Origin: Aurantimicrobium sp. MWH-Uga1
GTDB taxonomy: Bacteria; Actinomycetota; Actinomycetes; Actinomycetales; Microbacteriaceae
Direction: 5' to 3'
DNA length: 64,000 bases
Assembly: GCF_003325955.1 (NCBI RefSeq)
Contig: NZ_CP030929.1
Coordinates: forward strand, 620,001 to 684,000
Shown: positions 25,805-38,081 of the stretch, in pieces
Layout: each line of letters begins with the position of its first letter
Position numbering within the stretch: the first letter of the stretch is position 1
Notes under the pieces: generated by a model
Told to the model about the DNA's origin: nothing
The model's input: only the letters and a program-made list of their open reading frames with translations
The model's database searches: none
Translations under genes and position numbers: made by a program

Positions 25805-26715
25805 TGCTGTATGCCAAGACAACTCCAGCTCAGAAGCGTCGTCATTTACGCGAGCGTTTAGCGTCGGGGGAACTCCTGCAGTTCCCCGGTGCGTTCAACC
25901 CGCTCTCGGCCAAGCTCATTCAGAGCAAGGGCTTTGATGGTGTCTATATCTCTGGAGCTGTCTTGGCAGCAGACCTTGGTCTGCCTGACATCGGTCTGAC
26001 CACCTTGACTGAGGTCGCAGGCCGCGGTCAGCAGATCGCCCGCATGACAGATCTGCCTGCACTGATTGATGCAGACACTGGTTTTGGTGAACCCCTCAAC
26101 CTTGCCCGTACTGTGCAAACACTCGAAGATGCGGGTGTTGCTGGACTTCACATTGAAGATCAGGTCAACCCCAAACGCTGTGGGCACCTGGACGGCAAAG
26201 CAGTCGTGGATAACGACACTGCCATCAAGCGCATCAAGTCTGCAGTAGATGCTCGTCGTGATGAGAACCTTCTCATCATGGCGCGCACAGATATTCGAGC
26301 AGCTGAAGGACTTGACGCGGCAATAGACCGGGCCAAGATGCTCATTGACGCTGGCGCTGATGCCATCTTCCCTGAGGCGATGAAAGACCTTGGCGAATTT
26401 GAAGCTATGCGTGCAGCTATTGACGTGCCGATGCTTGCCAACATGACAGAGTTTGGTAAGAGTGAGCTCTTTACCAAGCAGCAGTTGGCAGATATTGGCA
26501 TCAACATTGTGATTTACCCAGTCTCTCTCTTGCGTCTGGCTATGGGTTCTGCTGTTCGAGGACTTGATTCACTCAACGAAACTGGATCCTTCCAGGCATC
26601 TGTGCCTGAGATGCAGACCCGTGCAGATCTTTACGAAACTCTCGACTACGAGGAATACAACCACTTTGATTCAGGCATCTTCAACTTTGACCTGAGCACA
26701 CACACCAAGCACTAA
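25804..26715 (+). CDS. prpB: 2-Methylisocitrate lyase
   Basis: 303 aa, isocitrate lyase/PEP mutase superfamily. Splits 2-methylisocitrate to pyruvate and succinate. The signature KRCGHLDGK, with catalytic Cys126, is intact, and metal-site residues appear in DADTGFGEP. The short length separates it from isocitrate lyase. Start overlaps the prpD stop; prpC follows after 39 nt. Confidence 0.95.
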   Translation: MLYAKTTPAQKRRHLRERLASGELLQFPGAFNPLSAKLIQSKGFDGVYISGAVLAADLGLPDIGLTTLTEVAGRGQQIARMTDLPALIDADTGFGEPLNLARTVQTLEDAGVAGLHIEDQVNPKRCGHLDGKAVVDNDTAIKRIKSAVDARRDENLLIMARTDIRAAEGLDAAIDRAKMLIDAGADAIFPEAMKDLGEFEAMRAAIDVPMLANMTEFGKSELFTKQQLADIGINIVIYPVSLLRLAMGSAVRGLDSLNETGSFQASVPEMQTRADLYETLDYEEYNHFDSGIFNFDLSTHTKH

Positions 26716-26754
26716 CTCGAACGACACGTTCGTCTCTACCTGTGAGGACAAGCT

Positions 26755-27879
26755 ATGACGGAACAACCACAGATATTTAAGGGCTTAGCTGGCGTTGTGG
26801 TCGATGCCACTGCAATATCTAAAGTCAACCCTGAAACAAACTCACTGCTGTACCGGGGATACCCAGTGCAAGAACTGGCTGCCAGCAAGAGCTTCGAAGA
26901 GGTCGCCTGGCTGCTGTGGCACGGTGAGCTCCCTACCGCAGCTGAGTTGGCAGGCTTCCAGAAGTCTGAGCGGGCACAGCGCGAACTGGATGCCAACGTC
27001 AAGCGCGTCATTGACGAACTCCCCTTGAGCGCACACCCCATGGATGTTGTCCGCACAGCCGTTAGTGTCATTGGTGCCTCAGATCCCAACACTGACGACT
27101 CTTCTCCAGAAGGTAACTTGGCAAAAAGCATCACCCTCTTTGCCAAGCTTCCCGCGATCGTTTCGTATGACCAGCGTCGCCGCCGTGGAGAGGGTGTCAT
27201 TGAACCTCGCGAGGACCTGGACTACTCGGCGAACTTCCTCTGGATGAGCTTTGGCGAAATTCCTGATGATGTGGTCGTAGATGCTTTCCGCGTCTCCTTG
27301 ATTTTGTATGCGGAGCACTCCTTCAACGCCTCCACATTCACCGCCCGGGTGATTACTTCGACCTTGTCGGACCTATACTCGGCAGTGACTGGTGCTATTG
27401 GTGCACTTAAGGGACCCCTTCACGGTGGTGCAAATGAAGCTGTTTTGCACATCTTCAATGAAATTGGTTTCGGTCCTGACGCAGCTGCTCGTTCAGAGGC
27501 GTGGCTGGAACAAGCATTGTCTGAAAAGCGCAAAATCATGGGCTTTGGTCACCGTGTCTACAAACAAGGTGATTCTCGCGTTCCCACCATGCGCAAATCA
27601 ATGGTTGAACTTATTGAGTACTACAACCGTCCAGACGTGTTGGACCTTTATGAAGGTCTTGAAGCAGCAATGACCGATCGCAAGGGTATTCTCCCCAACC
27701 TGGATTACCCATCCGGTCCTGCCTATCACTTAATGGGCTTTGACACCCTGACCTTCACCCCGATTTTCGTGGCAGCACGAATCACCGGTTGGACGGCTCA
27801 CATCATGGAGCAGCTCCAAGCAAACGCACTCATTCGCCCGTTGTCGGCCTACAACGGTGTGGATGAGCGTCACCTCTGA
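26755..27879 (+). CDS. prpC: 2-Methylcitrate synthase
   Basis: 374 aa, citrate synthase family of the short type. Condenses propionyl-CoA with oxaloacetate. Catalytic blocks: LKGPLHGGANEAVL (His), GFGHRVYKQGD (His) and NLDYPSGPAYHLMGF (Asp). ATG preceded by GAGGACAAGC. The operon position after prpD and prpB supports methylcitrate rather than citrate synthesis, though such enzymes often accept acetyl-CoA too. A strong terminator follows. Confidence 0.92.
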   Translation: MTEQPQIFKGLAGVVVDATAISKVNPETNSLLYRGYPVQELAASKSFEEVAWLLWHGELPTAAELAGFQKSERAQRELDANVKRVIDELPLSAHPMDVVRTAVSVIGASDPNTDDSSPEGNLAKSITLFAKLPAIVSYDQRRRRGEGVIEPREDLDYSANFLWMSFGEIPDDVVVDAFRVSLILYAEHSFNASTFTARVITSTLSDLYSAVTGAIGALKGPLHGGANEAVLHIFNEIGFGPDAAARSEAWLEQALSEKRKIMGFGHRVYKQGDSRVPTMRKSMVELIEYYNRPDVLDLYEGLEAAMTDRKGILPNLDYPSGPAYHLMGFDTLTFTPIFVAARITGWTAHIMEQLQANALIRPLSAYNGVDERHL

Positions 27880-27897
27880 ACACATAGGGGATATGAG

Positions 27898-27934
27898 CAA
27901 AGCCTTGCGGGATCGTCTCTCCCGCAAGGCTTTG
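27898..27934 (+). terminator. Terminator after prpC
   Basis: Perfect 15-bp stem CAAAGCCTTGCGGGA / TCCCGCAAGGCTTTG with a 7-nt loop and a T-rich tail (TTTGTTCTT), 18 nt after the prpC stop. Closes the propionate cassette. Confidence 0.93.
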
Positions 27935-27952
27935 TTCTTGGTTTCCTTCCGA

Positions 27953-27958
27953 TAACCT
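27953..27958 (+). promoter_or_regulatory. -10 box for the small ORF-tlyA-nadK-recN unit
   Basis: TAACCT 6 nt before the ATG at 27965, without a Shine-Dalgarno; fits a leaderless start just after the prpC terminator. Confidence 0.45.
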
Positions 27959-27964
27959 TGAATC

Positions 27965-28126
27965 ATGAGCACCTCAGAAAACATCACTCAGTCAGACGGC
28001 GAACTCGTCTCTGCGCTGTCCGTCGTTGAGGACCAACCGCTCGAAAACCGTGCAGAAGGCTATGCAAAGCTCTACGACGACCTCCGAGCACAGCTCGAAG
28101 GTGGCGACATTCCTTCTCGTGACTAG
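27965..28126 (+). CDS. Small conserved actinobacterial protein (53 aa), upstream of tlyA
   Basis: MSTSENITQSDG... to GGDIPSRD, 53 codons, acidic, mainly one predicted helix ending in AEGYAKLYDDLRAQLEGGD. It corresponds in size and place to the short protein between the HAD phosphatase and tlyA in mycobacteria (Rv1693). The tlyA GTG start lies inside its last codons (8-nt overlap), so it is the first gene of the unit and its translation probably feeds tlyA. Function unknown. Confidence 0.8.
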   Translation: MSTSENITQSDGELVSALSVVEDQPLENRAEGYAKLYDDLRAQLEGGDIPSRD

Positions 28127-28919
28127 TCAACGCCTCGATGCCGCCCTCGCAGCCAGATCTCTGGCTCGTTCACGCAGTCATGCCGCCACGCTGATCGCAG
28201 ATGGCTTTGTTCGAGTTGGAGGCAAGGTGGTCAACAAACCTGCCTTCAAAGTTGAGGACAGTGACGACATCAGCGTGGATGGAGCAGATCACTACGTTTC
28301 TCGTGCTGCACATAAGTTGATAGCCGGTCTTGACGGCTTTGGTATCGATGTCTCTGGCCGCGCTTCCTTTGATGTGGGAGCAAGTACAGGCGGTTTTACT
28401 CAAGTGTTGCTCGAGCGCGGTGCGCAATCGGTTGTTGCTCTAGACGTCGGTCACAGTCAGCTCTCTCCCCGAATTCGCTCTGATGAGCGTGTCTTAGTTG
28501 TTGAGGGTGTGAACGCTAAAGGCCTTGATCGAGACAAGCTCTCTGCCTTGGTCAAGCAGGATTTTGTGGCAGATGTCGTTGTTGCGGATGTGTCCTTTAT
28601 TTCTCTCACTCACATCATGTCGGCGCTGAAAGCCTGCGCAACCGAGACCGCTGACTTTGTTTTGCTCGTCAAACCACAGTTTGAGGTTGGTCGAACCGGA
28701 GTCAAAGAAGGCATCGTAACCAACCCCGCCCTGCGCGAAGACGCAGTTATGACGGTGTTGTGGTCTGCCTTTGATCACGGCCTGGGAGTGTGTGGGATCC
28801 TGTCCTCCCCAATCCTGGGCGGGGCTGGTAATCAAGAGTTTGTCCTCTGGCTCCGTGCGGACAGCGGGTCTAATCCATCAGAATGGACTCAACAGGTTCA
28901 CAAACTGGCAGGAGCATAG
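28119..28919 (+). CDS. tlyA: rRNA 2'-O-methyltransferase TlyA
   Basis: 266 aa from GTG 28119, overlapping the small ORF; this start gives the family's usual N-terminus (TSQRLDAALAARSLARSRS). N-terminal S4 RNA-binding domain (residues ~3-62), then FtsJ-like methyltransferase with the SAM motif FDVGASTGGFTQVLLERGA (~89-107) and a KPQFEVGR block. Mycobacterial TlyA methylates 16S C1409 and 23S C1920, which makes ribosomes capreomycin-sensitive. Three nt upstream of nadK. Confidence 0.93.
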   Translation: MTSQRLDAALAARSLARSRSHAATLIADGFVRVGGKVVNKPAFKVEDSDDISVDGADHYVSRAAHKLIAGLDGFGIDVSGRASFDVGASTGGFTQVLLERGAQSVVALDVGHSQLSPRIRSDERVLVVEGVNAKGLDRDKLSALVKQDFVADVVVADVSFISLTHIMSALKACATETADFVLLVKPQFEVGRTGVKEGIVTNPALREDAVMTVLWSAFDHGLGVCGILSSPILGGAGNQEFVLWLRADSGSNPSEWTQQVHKLAGA

Positions 28920-28921
28920 GC

Positions 28922-29829
28922 ATGAGCGCACTAGAACGCTATATCCTCGTGGTCTCCCATGCCACCCAGCAGGCCACCTTGGAAGCCGCAGTGGAGGTCT
29001 GCCAACAGATACAGGCGCAGGGGGCTGTTCCTGTTATTCGCGAACTAGAACTTTCTGCTGTTCTAGAACTTGCTCCCGAGCTCACCTCACTCCAAGTCCT
29101 AGAAAAACAAGTTCCTGTCTCTGACATTGAGTGCGCCATAGTTGTTGGGGGAGATGGGACCATCCTCCGAGCAGCTGAGTTATTGCGGGGAACAAGTGTT
29201 CCCATGTTGGGTGTGAACACGGGACACGTGGGATTCCTTGCCGAAACTGAACGAGACTCCATCACCGATACTGTTTCTCGCGTTTTAGCACAAGATTTTG
29301 TCGTGGAAGAGCGCTCAACGCTCTCCGTTCGCGTCAAAGTAGGAAACGAAGTAGTTTTTGAAACCTGGGCACTCAACGAGGCCACTGTTGAGAAGGCAAG
29401 CAGGGAACGCATGCTCGAGGTGGTTATTGAGGTGGATCGTCGACCTCTGTCTTCCTTTGGCTGTGATGGGGTCGTGATGAGCACCCCGACAGGATCAACT
29501 GCCTACTCCTTCTCAGCAGGTGGACCTATTGTGTGGCCTAGCGTTGATGCCATGATTTTGGTTCCGCTTTCAGCCCATGCCCTGTTTGCTCGTCCCCTTG
29601 TTGTTGGCCCAGAATCTGTCCTCGCTGTTGAAATTCTTGAACGCCGCAGTGGTCATGGTGTGCTGTGGTGTGATGGCCGCAGAACACGCAACCTCCCACC
29701 CGGAGCGCGCGTTGTCGTCAAAAAGTCACCCGTGCCTGTGCTGCTTGCCCGAATGCACGACGAAACCTTCACCGATCGCCTCGTCGAGAAGTTTGATTTA
29801 CCCGTCACCGGCTGGCGAGGTCCTGGCGC

Positions 29830-29833
<4 letters not shown>
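28922..29833 (+). CDS. nadK: NAD kinase
   Basis: Phosphorylates NAD to NADP. 303 aa from ATG 28922, which has AGGAG 7 nt upstream within the end of tlyA. Conserved VVGGDGTIL (GGDG at residues 76-79) and STPTGSTAYSFSAGGPI motifs for ATP and NAD. The TGA overlaps the recN GTG by 4 nt. tlyA-nadK-recN is a standard actinobacterial order. Confidence 0.95.
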
Positions 29834-33209
<3,376 letters not shown>

Positions 33210-33217
33210 TCCTTCTC

Positions 33218-33883
33218 ATGTCCAATTCATCGCAGGAAGTTTTTCGCGATCTTCCTGTTGACGTATCGATTACAGGTCGGGACACGGTCTTTACCGGCCG
33301 TGTGTGGAATGTAGAACACGAACGTTTTCTCTACAACGATCACGTCATCGCCAGAGACTATATCGACCACACCGGCGCTGTAGCGGTTTTGGCCCTGGAC
33401 GACAACGACCGTTTGCTGGCTATCCAGCAGTACCGTCACCCCATTCGCATGCGCGAATGGGAGATTCCGGCAGGACTGCTGGATATTCCCGGAGAAAGTG
33501 CACTTCTCGCAGCACAACGAGAGCTTGCCGAAGAAGTGGATCTGCAAGCAGATTCGTGGACTGTGCTGACTGACTACTGGACGTCACCCGGCGGATCCAA
33601 CGAATTTGTTCGGATCTTTCTAGCTCGAGACCTTCACAACACTCCTGTTCCTTTTGAGCGCAGTGAAGAAGAAGCAGATATGGAATTGCTTTGGGTAAGT
33701 CTGGATGATGCCCACGATGCGGTCTTGGAAGGCCGGGTCTCTAACTCCATCTTCCAAATCGCCATCTTGCAAGCACATGCCTCCAGGGCGAGAGGCTGGG
33801 ACACCTTGCAACCGGGGGATGCCCCCTTCGTGATGCGGGAGCGCCGTGACCGACTCGGCAGTGGCGCACCCTGGCAGGGGTAA
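33218..33883 (+). CDS. Nudix hydrolase, ADP-ribose pyrophosphatase type
   Basis: 221 aa. The Nudix box runs from GLLDIPGES to AAQRELAEEVDL (about residues 87-110) with the REL-EE core intact, and the N-terminal half has the strand-rich domain of ADP-ribose pyrophosphatases (RDYIDHTGAVAVLALDD). Position between pyrG and xerD matches Rv1700, an ADP-ribose pyrophosphatase. Stop is 2 nt before the xerD start. Confidence 0.9.
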   Translation: MSNSSQEVFRDLPVDVSITGRDTVFTGRVWNVEHERFLYNDHVIARDYIDHTGAVAVLALDDNDRLLAIQQYRHPIRMREWEIPAGLLDIPGESALLAAQRELAEEVDLQADSWTVLTDYWTSPGGSNEFVRIFLARDLHNTPVPFERSEEEADMELLWVSLDDAHDAVLEGRVSNSIFQIAILQAHASRARGWDTLQPGDAPFVMRERRDRLGSGAPWQG

Positions 33884-33885
33884 CA

Positions 33886-34815
33886 GTGAACCTGCAGCAA
33901 GCCAGAGATATCTATCTGCGCTATGTCCAGATAGAACGCGGGCTTTCCGTCAACACCGTTGCGGCCTACACCCGAGATATTGATGCATACCTGCTGTGGC
34001 TCTGTGAACGCGATATCACCGAAGCGCAACAGATCACGTTGCAACTGGTCAGTGATTATGTTCAATGGCTCGCAACGAGGACAGAACGCCCGTTGACGGC
34101 TTCGAGCCAGTCAAGAACTCTCAGCTCGATCAAAGGCTTCCACAAGTTCTTGGTCGAAGAAGGACTCCTCGAACACAACGTCACGGCAGATCTCAATCCG
34201 CCCAAGCTTCCCAAGCGCTTGCCCAAAGCAATCAGCGTTGAACAAATGTCAGCACTGTTGGCCGCTACAGATGGTGAGGACGAGATTCGCGTTCGCGATA
34301 AAGCACTCCTGGAGCTTCTTTATGCCACCGGGGCACGCATTTCTGAAGCAGTCAACCTCAATGTTGACGATGTCACTATGAACGAGGGCATGATTCGTCT
34401 CCGCGGTAAGGGGGGCAAACAGCGGATTGTTCCCGTTGGTTCCTATGCGCAAGCGGCATTAGATGCCTATTTAGTGCGAGTTCGACCCGTATTCTCGGCC
34501 AGGGGAAAGTCCACTCCGGCGCTGTTTCTGGGTCCTCGGGGTGCTCGTGTGAGCCGGCAGATGGCCTGGCTCATCATTCGTGAAGCAGGTGAGCGTGCTC
34601 AGCTAGACATCGAACTCTCACCACACACCTTTAGGCACTCTTTTGCAACACATCTGCTGTCAGGCGGAGCAGATGTGCGCGTAGTCCAAGAGCTACTTGG
34701 ACATGCTTCTGTCTCCACAACACAGATTTATACTCTGGTGACCGCAGATACGCTACGTGAGACATACATCACGGCGCACCCACGGGCACGCTCAACAGGC
34801 TCATCTTCGGCCTAA
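33886..34815 (+). CDS. xerD: Tyrosine recombinase XerD
   Basis: Resolves chromosome dimers at dif with XerC. 309 aa. N-terminal SAM-like core-binding domain (~1-95), then the catalytic domain with Arg151 (GARISEAV), His247 and Arg250 (HTFRHSFATH), His273 (LGHASV) and Tyr282 (TQIYTLV). GTG start. The housekeeping neighbourhood (pyrG-Nudix-xerD-parA-scpAB) shows it is the host Xer protein, not a phage integrase. Confidence 0.94.
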   Translation: MNLQQARDIYLRYVQIERGLSVNTVAAYTRDIDAYLLWLCERDITEAQQITLQLVSDYVQWLATRTERPLTASSQSRTLSSIKGFHKFLVEEGLLEHNVTADLNPPKLPKRLPKAISVEQMSALLAATDGEDEIRVRDKALLELLYATGARISEAVNLNVDDVTMNEGMIRLRGKGGKQRIVPVGSYAQAALDAYLVRVRPVFSARGKSTPALFLGPRGARVSRQMAWLIIREAGERAQLDIELSPHTFRHSFATHLLSGGADVRVVQELLGHASVSTTQIYTLVTADTLRETYITAHPRARSTGSSSA

Positions 34816-34904
34816 TATCTCGTTAGACTAAACAGCACGAGACAACGTGAGAAAACTCACTCTGTTTCGTGATTTTTGCTCAATCTCACAGTGGGGACAC
34901 TCGA

Positions 34905-35765
34905 GTGGTTACGTACAAGAACGGCGTGAAGGTCGGCCCAACTGGACGTCCGTTGAAAGACTTCCCCGTTCCGGCGCCACTCACATCTCACGGTCCTGCT
35001 CGCATCATTTCGATGTCAAACCAAAAAGGTGGGGTTGGCAAGACCACCACGAGCATCAATTTAGCTGCTGCACTCGCCGAGTACGGCCGTAAAGTCCTGG
35101 CAGTTGATTTTGACCCTCAGGGTGCACTATCTGCTGGTTTGGCCATACAAACCCACGATGTGCCCACTATTTATGACCTCATGCGTGGATCTATTAAAGA
35201 CACGAAGTCGGCAATTCAACACTCGAAGGTTCCTAATCTCGATGTTATTCCTGCCAACATTGATCTTTCTGCTGCAGAAGTCCATCTCATCAACGAGGTT
35301 GCCCGCGAGCAGATTCTTGCCGGTGTGCTTCGTCAAGTGAAGAACGACTACGACGTGATCTTCATTGACTGCCAGCCTTCATTGGGTCTTCTCACAGTCA
35401 ATGCACTCACTGCGGCACACGGTGTGATTATTCCTTTGGCTACCGAGTTCTTCGCCTTGCGAGGGGTTGCGTTGCTGATTGAGACCATTGACAAAGTTAA
35501 AGAGCGGCTCAACCCCGCTATTGAGCTCGATGCCATCATTCCGACCATGTATGACCCTCGCACCTTGCACTCGCAAGAGGTCATGGAGCGCGTGGTGGAG
35601 ACCTTCGGTGACAAAGTCACTGACACCGTTATTGGTCGTACCGTGAAGTTCCCTGATGCATCCGTTGCGGGGGTTCCCATTACTGAGTTTGCGCCTGAGC
35701 ATGCCTCAGCTAAGGCCTACCGTCAACTTGCTCGTGAATTGATCGAACGCGGTGTCGTCGCTTAG
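34905..35765 (+). CDS. parA: ParA-family ATPase (Soj-like), scpAB-linked
   Basis: 286 aa when started at GTG 34905, which has GGGGA 7 nt upstream; GTG 34869 in the same frame would add 12 residues. Deviant Walker A SNQKGGVGKTTTSINL, then VLAVDFDPQGALSAGL and FIDCQPSLGLLT. ParA ATPases sort chromosomes or place large complexes. This copy, upstream of condensin genes scpA and scpB, is a conserved actinobacterial second ParA separate from the oriC parAB pair; its cargo is not known. The scpA start overlaps its 3' end by 14 nt. Confidence 0.92.
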   Translation: MVTYKNGVKVGPTGRPLKDFPVPAPLTSHGPARIISMSNQKGGVGKTTTSINLAAALAEYGRKVLAVDFDPQGALSAGLAIQTHDVPTIYDLMRGSIKDTKSAIQHSKVPNLDVIPANIDLSAAEVHLINEVAREQILAGVLRQVKNDYDVIFIDCQPSLGLLTVNALTAAHGVIIPLATEFFALRGVALLIETIDKVKERLNPAIELDAIIPTMYDPRTLHSQEVMERVVETFGDKVTDTVIGRTVKFPDASVAGVPITEFAPEHASAKAYRQLARELIERGVVA

Positions 35766-36591
35766 CGAGCCCACCACTGACGCTGTTGACACTCATGTTG
35801 AGGGTGCCGACGGCGGTTTCCGTGTTGCTGTAGGGGAGTTTGAAGGTCCATTTGACCTGTTATTGAACCTCATCTCTAAGCACGAACTTGATATCACTGA
35901 GATTTCTCTCAGTGTCGTCACAGATGAGTTCATCCAGTACCTCAACACCCTTGATTTGGAAAAAGAACTCGACGCCGCAACAGAATTCCTCGTTATCGCT
36001 GCGACACTACTTGATCTCAAAGTTGCTGGTTTGCTCCCACAGGGCGAGGTTGTTGATGCTGAAGATGCGGCACTGTTTGAAGCTCGTGATCTGCTGTTTG
36101 CGCGACTGCTGCAATACCGTGCTTTCAAAGATGTGGCTCAGTGGTTTTCAGAACGGTTGGACACTGAGTCAACACGTCATGTGCGCACAGTTCGCCTTGA
36201 AGATCGATTCCGTAAGCAGGTTCCTGAACTTATTTGGAACACCAGTAAGGAGGATTTTGCGGCGTTGGCCATGTTGGCCATGGCGCCGCGGGAGATTCCC
36301 GTGGTTGGTCTTGACCACCTCCACGCACCATTAGTGAGTATCCGTGAACAGGCTGCCACCGTCGTGACCAAACTGCGCTCAGGCAAACCCATGACGTTCC
36401 GTGAGTTAGTCGCAGATGCAGTCGTTGCTGGTGTGATCGTAGCCAGGTTTCTTGCCGTGCTCGAGCTCTACCGCCACGCAGCTATTTCTTTTGCCCAGGA
36501 TGAGCCCCTGGGTGATCTCACCATTGAATGGACCGCCACCAACTGGTCCGATGACAACCTCGCCAATTTGGGGGCAGATTATGACCGATAA
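35752..36591 (+). CDS. scpA: Segregation and condensation protein A (kleisin)
   Basis: 279 aa, GTG start inside parA. Kleisin subunit bridging SMC heads. N-terminal GEFEGPFDLLLNLI and LISKHELDITEISLSVVTDEFIQYL are the ScpA signature; the C-terminal winged helix binds the SMC cap. Its end overlaps the scpB ATG by 11 nt. Confidence 0.94.
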   Translation: MSSLSEPTTDAVDTHVEGADGGFRVAVGEFEGPFDLLLNLISKHELDITEISLSVVTDEFIQYLNTLDLEKELDAATEFLVIAATLLDLKVAGLLPQGEVVDAEDAALFEARDLLFARLLQYRAFKDVAQWFSERLDTESTRHVRTVRLEDRFRKQVPELIWNTSKEDFAALAMLAMAPREIPVVGLDHLHAPLVSIREQAATVVTKLRSGKPMTFRELVADAVVAGVIVARFLAVLELYRHAAISFAQDEPLGDLTIEWTATNWSDDNLANLGADYDR

Positions 36592-37210
36592 CGCAGAAAC
36601 TGCCGCCGAGGTCACCGTAGATGACGTAGTGGATGCAACTGTGGCAGAACATGCCCCTGTTGATGTTGAGCGCGCTATAGAAGCCATCTTGATGGTTGCC
36701 GACGAGCCCCAATCAGTCGTCGCCATTGCCTCTGCTATGAGTGTGCCCGTTAAAGCAGTGAAGCAAGCCATTGAGAACTTGGTGAACGATTACAACGGCA
36801 CCAATGGCACTATTGAACGCGGTTTTGAATTGCGCGAAGTTGGCGGAGGATGGCGCATCTACGTTCGCGAAACCTACGACCACGTTGTAGCGGACTTTGT
36901 TCTCACCCAAAACCCCACCAAGCTCTCCCAAGCAGCCTTGGAAACACTGGCAGTAATTGCTTACAAGCAACCCATCAGCCGTGGACAGATCGCTCAGATT
37001 CGTGCTGTAAACGTAGATTCTGTCGTTCGCACACTGCTGAGTCGAGGCCTCATCAGTGAGGTTTCCAGTGACGCAGAGACTGGCGCCATCCTTTATGGCA
37101 CCAGTGACCTATTGCTGCAACAGTTGGGAATCAACTCTTTAGATGAACTCCCGCTCATTTCTCCACTGCTGCCAGATGGCCAGGAAGGCTTCGATGTCGA
37201 CGCTTCGTAG
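36581..37210 (+). CDS. scpB: Segregation and condensation protein B
   Basis: 209 aa from ATG 36581 (a GGGGGCAG ribosome site lies upstream inside scpA); the frame is open further upstream but without homology. ScpB binds ScpA as a dimer. Two winged helices, with VERAIEAILMVADEPQSV at the start of the first and LSQAALETLAVIAYKQPISR in the second. About 25 acidic residues precede the fold. Overlaps rluB by 17 nt. Confidence 0.93.
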   Translation: MTDNAETAAEVTVDDVVDATVAEHAPVDVERAIEAILMVADEPQSVVAIASAMSVPVKAVKQAIENLVNDYNGTNGTIERGFELREVGGGWRIYVRETYDHVVADFVLTQNPTKLSQAALETLAVIAYKQPISRGQIAQIRAVNVDSVVRTLLSRGLISEVSSDAETGAILYGTSDLLLQQLGINSLDELPLISPLLPDGQEGFDVDAS

Positions 37211-38081
37211 TGGTGATCCTTTGCCCGAGGGGTTCAAAAATGCTGACCGTCCACCTATTGAAGACTGGAATGCTGAAGCAACACCACAAGGGGTGAGAAT
37301 TCAGAAGGTCATGGCTGCAGCAGGCGTAGCTTCTCGCCGGGTTGCCGAGAACATGATTGCCCAAGGCCGCGTAGCGGTCAACGGCAAGCTCGTAACTGAA
37401 CCCGGATTACGAGTTGACCCTGAAGTTGATGAAGTGACCGTGGACGGTATTCCTGTCCAAGTAGACACCTCCAAGCGTTACCTCATCTTGAACAAACCCG
37501 TCGGTGTCGTCAGCTCTATGGCAGATGACAGGGGAAGACCAGACCTGTCAGATTTCACCAAGCACTACGAAGAACGACTCTTTTATGTCGGGCGCTTAGA
37601 TCAAGACACCAGCGGTCTACTCATCCTCACCAATGACGGAGATCTCGCACATGTGCTGGCACACCCCTCCTTCGGAGTGCACAAGACCTATATCGCCAAA
37701 GTTAGAGGGAAAGTCACGGCACAAACACTTTCCAAGCTCACAACAGGTTTCGAACTTAGCGATGGATTCATCCAAGCCGATAAGGCACGATTACTCTCTG
37801 TTTCGAATAACGCCGACACCTCACTGGTTGAAATCACCCTTCACTCAGGTCGTAATCGAATAGTTCGGCGCATGCTCAAAGAGGTAGGCCACCCCGTACT
37901 CGAGTTGGTTCGCCGTGCATTTGGCCCTCTTCATCTGGGCACGCTGCCGGTAGGACAAATGAGAGACCTCACTAAAGTTGAATTAGGGGCAGTACTTGCG
38001 CTTTCACGCTCCAACACGGAAGAACTGCCCGAGTACACCGAAATCGACAACGACGATTTGAGCGAAGGAGAAGACAACTAA
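37194..38081 (+). CDS. rluB: Pseudouridine synthase, RluB/RsuA family
   Basis: 295 aa from ATG 37194, with GGAAGG upstream within scpB. N-terminal S4 domain (VRIQKVMAAAGVASRR, ~35-90) then the synthase domain with the GRLDQDTSGLLILTNDGD motif, catalytic Asp136. Most likely modifies 23S rRNA (position 2605 type) like RluB; a 16S target as in RsuA cannot be excluded. Shares a base with the tyrA start (TAATG). Confidence 0.92.
   Translation: MSTLRSGDPLPEGFKNADRPPIEDWNAEATPQGVRIQKVMAAAGVASRRVAENMIAQGRVAVNGKLVTEPGLRVDPEVDEVTVDGIPVQVDTSKRYLILNKPVGVVSSMADDRGRPDLSDFTKHYEERLFYVGRLDQDTSGLLILTNDGDLAHVLAHPSFGVHKTYIAKVRGKVTAQTLSKLTTGFELSDGFIQADKARLLSVSNNADTSLVEITLHSGRNRIVRRMLKEVGHPVLELVRRAFGPLHLGTLPVGQMRDLTKVELGAVLALSRSNTEELPEYTEIDNDDLSEGEDN

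Noticed and set aside
33886-34815. Tyrosine recombinase as a sign of a mobile element
   Set aside because: Gene order pyrG-Nudix-xerD-parA-scpAB is the housekeeping context of XerD; no attachment repeats or phage genes found.
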